Shown here in pieces: positions 1 to 5,321 of a stretch of DNA of 5,321 nucleotides. How positions within the stretch are numbered: the stretch's first letter is position 1; each line of letters begins with the position of its first letter. The translations under genes were made by a program, and so were the position numbers. Below the pieces are notes generated by a model. It was not told the origin of the DNA. It did not search any database and saw nothing but the letters and a program-made list of their open reading frames with translations. The stretch is from Kiritimatiellota bacterium (lineage in GTDB: Bacteria; Verrucomicrobiota; Kiritimatiellia; RFP12; UBA1067). Location: NCBI GenBank assembly GCA_009777165.1, contig WRML01000182.1:1-5321 (forward strand), in the 5' to 3' direction.

Positions 1-1460
<1,460 letters not shown>

Positions 1461-1475
1461 GTGAATGCCCTTTTT

Positions 1476-2294
1476 TCATTTGAACCGTGTGATGGGAAAA
1501 CCTTTGACGTTGCGTCGGGGGTCGCAGAGGATGGCGTCGGAGACGGGCGCGGCGCTGGGGATCAGGCTGGCGCGTTTCTCGCGCCACCCCTTGCGGTGGC
1601 AGAAAACCGTCATCTGGTAGCCCTTGGTGAAGAAGAGGAAGAGGTCGAGGGTTTTCGCGAGCGTGTAGAGGAGGCGCGTGCCGAAGCCGGGAGGCGCGTT
1701 GGGGTCATTGTGGCGGATCTCCCATGCGCGTATCCGCTGGACCCAGAAGCGGCAGGAGTAGCGGAACTCCAGCACGTCGAAGCCGTCGCGCAGCAGCTGG
1801 AAGACCTCCTCCTCACGATAGACGCTGTTCGCGGCGGCGGGGTTGCGTTTCTGGCGGGAGGCGGTGAAGATGAGATGCCCGCCGACTTTGAGGATGCGGT
1901 GGCACTCGCGGATGAGGGGGGGGATGGAGGCGGGGTTTGCCGTCAGCATGGCGCACGACATGACGACCACGTCGAACTGCTTGTCGTCGAAGGGCAGCTC
2001 GCCGTTCCGCCCGGCGGTCAGCACGGTGTCCTCGCCGAGCGCGCCCGCGACGCGCGCGTGGCGCTGCGCCGTCATCTCGACGGTCATCCAGTAACCGCCC
2101 GTCTGGCGGAAGGTCTGCGAGACCCAGGAGTTGGTGAAGCCGATGTCGAGCCCCGCGCGGACCGGACCCTTGCGCAGGGCGAGGAAATGGAGAGCCGCCT
2201 TCACCTCGCGCTGCAAGGGGAACGAGTATGTAATGCGCTCAGACTTGTTTTCCGCGTGAAACTGCATACTGTCATCTGATTTGAGAGGTAGCAT
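1476..2294 (-). CDS. Class I SAM-dependent methyltransferase (Methyltransf_11-like)
   Basis: 272 residues from the ATG at 2294. The Rossmann-type SAM domain spans roughly 46-150. Motif I is AGLDIGFTNS (47-56), where Asp50 and Gly52 are kept but the usual second and third glycines are missing. A GYWMTVEM strand ends in Glu73, the likely ribose-binding acid. LPFDDKQFDVVVMS (100-113) matches the motif II region, and RECHRILKVGGHLIFTAS (129-146) is the classic post-motif III segment. The C-terminal part (about 160-272) is basic and aromatic, with a hydrophobic stretch near 208-223, and may shape the substrate pocket or sit at the membrane. The substrate cannot be told; small-molecule, lipid or sugar methylation are all possible. 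No good Shine-Dalgarno precedes 2294. A second ATG at 2267 (MQFHAENK) is preferred if the promoter proposed at 2319-2290 is real, because the first ATG would then lie inside its -10 box. The M16 peptidase gene follows after 15 bases. Confidence 0.87.
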   Translation of the reverse strand: MLPLKSDDSMQFHAENKSERITYSFPLQREVKAALHFLALRKGPVRAGLDIGFTNSWVSQTFRQTGGYWMTVEMTAQRHARVAGALGEDTVLTAGRNGELPFDDKQFDVVVMSCAMLTANPASIPPLIRECHRILKVGGHLIFTASRQKRNPAAANSVYREEEVFQLLRDGFDVLEFRYSCRFWVQRIRAWEIRHNDPNAPPGFGTRLLYTLAKTLDLFLFFTKGYQMTVFCHRKGWREKRASLIPSAAPVSDAILCDPRRNVKGFPITRFK

Positions 2295-2319
2295 AACACG
2301 GATGGGCCCGTGCCGTCAA
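2290..2319 (-). promoter_or_regulatory. Possible sigma70-type promoter for the methyltransferase/M16 unit
   Basis: On the minus strand, TTGACG (2319-2314) is followed after 18 bases by TATGCT (2295-2290), matching the consensus boxes at 5 of 6 and 4 of 6 positions. Transcription would start near 2283, leaving about 16 bases of leader before the ATG at 2267. The -10 box overlaps the upstream ATG at 2294, so the promoter and that start codon are mutually exclusive. This is pattern matching only, and the sigma preferences of this organism are unknown. Confidence 0.35.
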
Positions 2320-2326
2320 GCCGCCT

Positions 2327-2350
2327 CATACAATTTGTCATACAATTTGT
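2327..2350. repeat. Tandem pair of a 12-mer with a TTGT/ACAA half-site symmetry
   Basis: CATACAATTTGT occurs twice back to back (2327-2338 and 2339-2350). Each copy contains ACAA-T-TTGT, an inverted repeat with one central base. CGCCTCA-like sequence flanks both sides. The pair is an AT-rich island in a GC-rich surround and ends 7 bases upstream of the proposed -35 box of the methyltransferase promoter. That is a plausible place for an activator or repressor site, though a replication-slippage duplication is equally possible. Confidence 0.6.
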
Positions 2351-2364
2351 CGCCTCACGCTCCT

Positions 2365-2390
2365 CACCGCAATCCTCCGCTTCGGCGGTG
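2365..2390 (-). terminator. Possible weak hairpin immediately after the ATP-grasp stop codon
   Basis: CACCGC and GCGGTG form a perfect 6-base stem (2385-2390 with 2365-2370) around a 14-base loop, directly after the TGA at 2393-2391. A competing 4-base stem, CCGC/GCGG with a TTCG-type loop, lies at 2377-2388. No U run follows on the minus strand, so a classic intrinsic terminator is not shown. It could be an RNA 3'-end structure or chance in GC-rich sequence. Confidence 0.22.
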
Positions 2391-3410
2391 TCATCCTGAT
2401 GAGACGTGCGCCGCCGACACGAGCACCTGAATATCCTTGTACGCCTTCACGTTCGGACGTACCTGTATCCACGACGAGGCCGGCGTTTGCCCCGATGCCC
2501 ACGCGACGAACGCCGCAGGGAGGTTGGCCCCGGCGGCGTGCGAGAACGGGTAGCCGCCGCCAAAGCGCGGGTTCAGCTCGAGCAGCCAGACCTCTCCCGA
2601 GCGGTCGAGGAAAAAGTCCGCATCCATGATCCCAGGATGCCGCGACCATGCGGAGATCTGCTTCGCGCACTCGGCAATCCGAGAGTCCTCGACGGTCACC
2701 GCAACATCCGTCTCCCCGGCCCGCATCGCCAATTTGCGTTTGACGAACGCGGTCACAAAATTACCCTGCAAGTCGTTCACAATATCGCACCCGTATTCAT
2801 CGCCACTGACGCACGCTTGCACCAGCACGGCGGGGGTGTCGCAGTCCGCGATGGAGCTCGCCAGGCCGAACGATTCCACGGCGGACAGGCTCAACTGATA
2901 CGCCCATGCAAGCTCGTCAGGCGTATTGACCTTGAAGACCCCCAGTGACCCCTGCCCCAAGCGCGGCTTGACCATCATCGGAAAGGCGAGTTCGCGCAGC
3001 GCCTCATCCCTGTCGAGACACACGCGCGGCGTGGGAATGCCCAACGCCTTCATCTGCACAAACGTCTTGAACTTGTCCAGGCAGACATCCATCACGTCCG
3101 GGGACGGCATCACGGGCGTTGTGCCGATCGCAAGGAAACGGTCACGCGCTCGCGCGAGGTACGGCGCTTCCCAGTCGTGTAGCGAAAAGAGCAGTTGAAT
3201 CCCGTGCCGTCGGCAGACCGCCAGCATCGCGTCAACGTAGTCCGGGCTTTTCGCGGGGGGCACCACCTCTGCGGCATCTGCCATCAACATCCCCGTCGCG
3301 TCCATCGTGGTGTTCGCGGTCACGACCTTCCCCCCGTACGGCTTCAACGCCTCCTGAAAATACCCCACAAGATACGCACGGCGACCGACAGCACTTAACA
3401 ATACAGTCAT
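2391..3410 (-). CDS. ATP-grasp ligase, carbamoyl-phosphate-synthase large-subunit-like
   Basis: 339 residues, a usual size for stand-alone carbamoyl-phosphate-synthase-like ATP-grasp proteins. The N-terminal pre-ATP-grasp domain begins MTVLLSAVGRRAYLVGYF (1-18), a Rossmann-like strand and glycine turn. The ATP-grasp region starts near DKFKTF (112-117). It continues through MVKPRLGQGSLGVFKV (146-161), with the adenine/phosphate-contacting Lys148 and the glycine-rich loop, then VQACVSGDEYGCDI (197-210) with Glu205. It ends in LLELNPRFGGGYP (276-288), whose Glu278, Asn280 and Arg282 match the Mg-ATP and acyl-phosphate site. These enzymes activate a carboxylate as acyl-phosphate and join it to an amine or other nucleophile; the substrates here are unknown. 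The frame stays open upstream to 3488, but ATG 3410 is chosen because the domain begins exactly there. A GGA lies 8 bases upstream, and this start avoids a 26-residue overlap with the GNAT gene. The 4-base gap to the GNAT stop implies coupling. Confidence 0.92.
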   Translation of the reverse strand: MTVLLSAVGRRAYLVGYFQEALKPYGGKVVTANTTMDATGMLMADAAEVVPPAKSPDYVDAMLAVCRRHGIQLLFSLHDWEAPYLARARDRFLAIGTTPVMPSPDVMDVCLDKFKTFVQMKALGIPTPRVCLDRDEALRELAFPMMVKPRLGQGSLGVFKVNTPDELAWAYQLSLSAVESFGLASSIADCDTPAVLVQACVSGDEYGCDIVNDLQGNFVTAFVKRKLAMRAGETDVAVTVEDSRIAECAKQISAWSRHPGIMDADFFLDRSGEVWLLELNPRFGGGYPFSHAAGANLPAAFVAWASGQTPASSWIQVRPNVKAYKDIQVLVSAAHVSSG

Positions 3411-3414
3411 GACA

Positions 3415-3960
3415 TTATTCCAACCGTTGCGACATGACAACCTTCTCGCCCGAAGCCTCTGCCGTGACCGCAAAACCAAACCCCTCATAGAGCGCCCGCG
3501 CCCGCGCGTTGTTCTTTGCGACGTTACCCTCGATGACCGACATCCCGTTTGCCTTCGCGGTGTCCATCAGCAACCGCATCATCCGCTTCGCAATCCCTGT
3601 CCCCCGGCATTCGGGCTCGAGACTGAAAAACGTCGCGTAGGCTTTACGCGTCACCGTGTCGTTCGTATAATACGCCTGGATGCCGACGACCCGCCCGTCG
3701 GCCGAAAGCACAAGGTCGACGCACGCATGGTTAGCCAGCTTCCGCGCGTATTCATCGAGGTCAATTTTCTGCTCCGCGAGCGTGTAGGGCAGGTACTCGC
3801 CGAGACGTTCCAACGCCGCTTTCAGCGCCGCGAACGAAACACCCGACGCTGGATACTTCACAATCCTATACCCGTCACACATCATCTGCCAATCTCTTTT
3901 CCCCTCACACAAAGACACCATCCATCCCTTCGTGTGAAACAGGACATAGTATGCCATCAT
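3415..3960 (-). CDS. GNAT-family N-acetyltransferase
   Basis: 181 residues. The GNAT fold covers about 65-180: a strand pair VDLVLSADGRVVGIQAYY (81-98), and motif A ECRGTGIAKRMMRLL (117-131). Its Arg119-x-x-Gly122-x-Ala124 fits the R/Q-x-x-G-x-G/A loop that holds the acetyl-CoA pyrophosphate. Motif B, VAKNNARARALYEGFGF (147-163), includes the usual Asn and Tyr158. The first 45 residues, with YYVLFHTKGW and aromatic strands, lie outside the standard domain and look like a small extra domain. The product would transfer an acetyl or acyl group from CoA to an amine. The next gene, an ATP-grasp ligase 4 bases on, suggests both act on the same small molecule or surface-sugar precursor (inference). 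Start: tandem ATGs at 3960 and 3957 with GGGA 7 bases upstream. An internal ATG at 3921 with AAGGG is a weaker alternative, since it removes the N-terminal strands. A palindrome covers the ribosome-binding site. Confidence 0.92.
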   Translation of the reverse strand: MMAYYVLFHTKGWMVSLCEGKRDWQMMCDGYRIVKYPASGVSFAALKAALERLGEYLPYTLAEQKIDLDEYARKLANHACVDLVLSADGRVVGIQAYYTNDTVTRKAYATFFSLEPECRGTGIAKRMMRLLMDTAKANGMSVIEGNVAKNNARARALYEGFGFAVTAEASGEKVVMSQRLE

Positions 3961-3966
3961 GCCGCG

Positions 3967-3982
3967 TTCCCGTCAACGGGAA
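3967..3982 (-). promoter_or_regulatory. 16-base palindrome covering the GNAT ribosome-binding site
   Basis: TTCCCGT and ACGGGAA are perfect inverted arms of 7 bases around a 2-base centre. On the minus-strand transcript the right arm holds the only Shine-Dalgarno-like element (GGGA, 7 bases from the ATG at 3960). The RNA can fold as a 6-pair stem UUCCCG/CGGGAA with a UUGA loop, which would hide that element. Alternatively it is a DNA operator for a dimeric repressor. The palindrome is seen directly; either function is inference. Confidence 0.55.
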
Positions 3983-3988
3983 AACGGG

Positions 3989-4035
3989 CGAACGGCGAAC
4001 GGAGAACACCGGAGAACACCACGAACGGAGAACAC
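3989..4035. repeat. Cluster of short direct repeats (CGAACGG and GGAGAACAC units)
   Basis: CGAACGG occurs at 3989, 3996 and 4022, and GGAGAACAC at 4001, 4011 and 4027. The combined unit CGAACGGAGAACAC is present at 3996-4009 and again at 4022-4035. GGAGAACACC is perfectly tandem at 4001-4020. The units have irregular spacing, which suggests decayed tandem duplication or a dispersed intergenic repeat family rather than a CRISPR array. Confidence 0.75.
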
Positions 4036-4053
4036 GCACAGCGTTACGATTGG

Positions 4054-4093
4054 CACACCGATAACGCAGATTCGACAGATTCACACCGATTCT
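4054..4093. repeat. Degenerate 9-base GATT repeats and a duplicated CACACCGAT
   Basis: CAGATTCGA (4067-4075), CAGATTCAC (4076-4084) and ACCGATTCT (4085-4093) form a degenerate run with a period of 9. CACACCGAT occurs at 4054-4062 and exactly again at 4082-4090. The texture resembles short noncoding tandem repeats of the 'cgcagatt / cacagatt' kind found between genes in many environmental bacterial genomes; that comparison is from memory. No reading frame or RNA gene is visible here. Confidence 0.5.
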
Positions 4094-4125
4094 TATTTTC
4101 TTCTTTCTTCTTTCTCATTCTTATT
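4089..4125. repeat. Pyrimidine-rich tract with TTCTTTC tandem, flanked by ATTCTTATT
   Basis: The plus strand is almost all T and C from 4090 to 4122. TTCTTTC is tandem at 4101-4114, and ATTCTTATT bounds the tract at 4089-4097 and 4117-4125. It is strongly AT-rich compared with the coding DNA and sits just upstream of the proposed kinase promoter, where such tracts can bend DNA or ease melting. On the minus strand it would be a purine run well upstream of the GNAT gene. Confidence 0.55.
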
Positions 4126-4152
4126 GAGCGGACCGGGACGATATGCTATTAT
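4124..4152 (+). promoter_or_regulatory. Sigma70-like promoter for the kinase-like gene
   Basis: TTGAGC (4124-4129), a 17-base spacer and TATTAT (4147-4152) match the consensus boxes at 4 and 5 of 6 positions with ideal spacing. Transcription would begin near 4159 in the T run, leaving about 20 bases before the GTG at 4179. This argues against the in-frame ATG at 4143, which would lie upstream of the transcript start. Confidence 0.5.
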
Positions 4153-4178
4153 TCTGTTTTTTTGCGAAACGGTTAGTT

Positions 4179-5321
4179 GTGTACACGGATACGATAGAGC
4201 AGAAAGGTTTCCGTCTGATCGAACAGATGGAGACGACGTTGCAGATGGATGTCTGGAAGGCGCAGCAGGTCACACTGGACAGGATCGTCTGCCTTCAGAT
4301 TTTGCGCCCGGAGTTCGCGCAGAGCCAGCCGGACCGCGACCGCTTCCTCGCGATGGCGCGGTGCGTGGCGAAGCTGAAAAGCGAGTCCATCGCCTCGGTG
4401 TTTGACATCGTGAGCGACGGTGACTTCCACTACGTCGTCATGGAGTACGTGGACGGTCCGACGCTGGAGGAGACCGTGGCCGGCACCAAGCCGCTGCCGC
4501 TGAAACAGATTCTGCAGATCGCGTCGTCGCTGGCGTTCGCGCTCGAGCAGCTCTGGGACTCGGCGCACATCGTCCACCGCAACCTGAAGGGCGCGACGGT
4601 TCGCCTCGACCCGCGCGGCGTGGCGAAGATCACGGATTTCAGCCTGGCGTTCATCTCGAAGCCCGGCCTCGACATGGTCGCGCTGGACGGGGGGCATATC
4701 GTCGGGTCGCCGAGCTTCATCTCGCCGGAGTACGCGCAGGGCAAGACCGCGCTGACGACGCAGACGGACATGTATTCGTTCGGCGCGCTGCTCTACACCC
4801 TCGCGACGGGGTACGTGCCGTTCAACGCGCTGGACGCGGTGGATATCCTGGAGAGCCAGGTGCACTCGCAGATCCCGCCGCCGCACGAGCTGAACCGCCA
4901 GCTCCCCGTCGAGTTCTCGTGGTTCATCCACCGGCTGATGATGAAGAACCCCATGAACCGCCATGCGGACTGGCGGGCCGTCCGCTACGACATCAAGTGC
5001 ATCTCGAACGGCATGGAGCCGCGCTGTGTCCGCCCGGACGAGGATTACCTCAGCACCATCATCGTGCAGCCCATGCTCGATGCGATGGCGGCGGCAGAGG
5101 AGGCGGGGGAGGCGGGGGAGGACGAGCAGCCGGAGGCGAACGCAACCGACACCCGCAAGGCCATCCGCCTGAAGCAGAAGGCGCGGCACAGCGCGCAGTG
5201 GGAGGAGGAGCACAACCGCGACATCCTGCTGGGCAAAATCCGGACGGCGGTGTTCATGTCGCTGCTCCTGCTCGCGTGGTTCGCGCTGCTGTTCTGGTAC
5301 CGCGGGATGTCGCGGTTGTGC
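4179..5321 (+). CDS. Membrane-anchored Hanks-type pseudokinase, 3' end cut by window edge
   Basis: 381 codons from GTG 4179, open at the right edge. The kinase fold spans about 10-275. It aligns by eye with PknB-like kinases: GFRLIEQ (10-16), KAQQVTLDRIV (27-37), VVMEYVDGPTLEE (86-98), HIVHRNLKG (130-138), KITDFSLA (150-157), SPSFISPEYAQG (177-188), TDMYSFGALLYTLATG (196-211) and NPMNR (257-261). Nearly every catalytic residue is changed. The glycine loop is METTLQM (17-23) with no Gly, VAIK Lys is Gln40, and helix-C Glu is probably Met59. HRD is HRN (Asn135), the metal-binding Asn is Thr140 and DFG is DFS (Ser155). Phosphotransfer is therefore unlikely; a binding or scaffold role is inferred. 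An acidic linker (307-319), a charged helix (325-348) and one membrane helix (about 357-373) follow, which would put the kinase fold in the cytoplasm and whatever follows outside. GTG keeps the first strand, but no Shine-Dalgarno is visible. In-frame alternatives are ATG 4143 (upstream stop at 4125) and ATG 4227, which would delete strand 1. Confidence 0.88.
   Translation, partial: MYTDTIEQKGFRLIEQMETTLQMDVWKAQQVTLDRIVCLQILRPEFAQSQPDRDRFLAMARCVAKLKSESIASVFDIVSDGDFHYVVMEYVDGPTLEETVAGTKPLPLKQILQIASSLAFALEQLWDSAHIVHRNLKGATVRLDPRGVAKITDFSLAFISKPGLDMVALDGGHIVGSPSFISPEYAQGKTALTTQTDMYSFGALLYTLATGYVPFNALDAVDILESQVHSQIPPPHELNRQLPVEFSWFIHRLMMKNPMNRHADWRAVRYDIKCISNGMEPRCVRPDEDYLSTIIVQPMLDAMAAAEEAGEAGEDEQPEANATDTRKAIRLKQKARHSAQWEEEHNRDILLGKIRTAVFMSLLLLAWFALLFWYRGMSRLC

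Noticed and set aside
2365..2390. Strong intrinsic terminator after the ATP-grasp gene
   Set aside because: The stem is only 6 bases with a long loop and no U run follows, so it is kept only as a low-confidence hairpin.
2406..2948. Plus-strand open frames opposite the ATP-grasp gene
   Set aside because: They are Arg/Pro-rich shadows of a gene whose minus-strand motifs are unambiguous.
3411..3488. Upstream extension of the ATP-grasp frame to ATG 3488
   Set aside because: The extra 26 residues are Arg-rich, overlap the GNAT gene and precede a natural domain start at 3410.
3989..4093. CRISPR-like array
   Set aside because: Units are 7 to 15 bases with irregular spacing and no unique spacers of constant length; no cas genes are present.
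3409..4176. Plus-strand 255-codon open frame across the GNAT gene and the spacer
   Set aside because: It is antisense to the GNAT motifs and runs into the repeat region; no domain is visible.
4143..4178. Longer N terminus of the kinase-like protein from ATG 4143
   Set aside because: The added MLLFCFFAKRLV does not fit a cytoplasmic kinase-fold N terminus, and the ATG lies upstream of the expected transcript start of a good promoter match. It is not fully excluded.
4173..5213. A 346-codon open frame on the minus strand, rich in Arg and Leu
   Set aside because: It is antisense to the kinase-fold gene and shows no recognisable domain; its composition is that of a shadow frame.

Overview
The window looks like the end of a contig from a GC-rich bacterium. 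The coding sequence favours C in third codon positions, and Shine-Dalgarno signals are weak. A degenerate Hanks-type kinase with a membrane anchor, together with an exported M16 peptidase, would fit the Planctomycetes-Verrucomicrobia-Chlamydiae group, but that placement is an inference and no marker gene is present.

Layout. Four genes lie on the minus strand and one on the plus strand. Reading leftward from the divergent region: a GNAT acetyltransferase (3960-3415) is followed 4 bases later by an ATP-grasp ligase related to carbamoyl-phosphate synthase (3410-2391). After a 96-base gap with a tandem 12-mer, a possible hairpin and a possible promoter comes a class I SAM methyltransferase (2294-1476). 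Fifteen bases further on is an exported M16 zinc peptidase (1460 to the left edge). The peptidase runs into a nearly pure G tract (C on the coding strand, read as Pro/Thr), which may be a real proline linker or a sequencing/assembly artefact. On the plus strand, a kinase-fold protein starts near 4179 and runs off the right edge.

How the genes work together. The GNAT and ATP-grasp genes are very likely cotranscribed and translationally coupled, and may modify or ligate an amino-acid-like or sugar-linked substrate. The methyltransferase and M16 peptidase probably form a second transcription unit, with no clear functional link between them. The kinase-like gene is divergent and separate.

Most noteworthy. 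The kinase-like protein keeps the overall fold landmarks (DF-, SPE, DxYSFG, a helix-I arginine) but has lost all glycines of the nucleotide loop, the VAIK lysine, the helix-C glutamate, the HRD aspartate, the metal-binding asparagine and the DFG glycine. It is a membrane-anchored pseudokinase. Secondary points are a palindrome that could hide the ribosome-binding site of the GNAT gene, and a repeat-dense region between the divergent genes.
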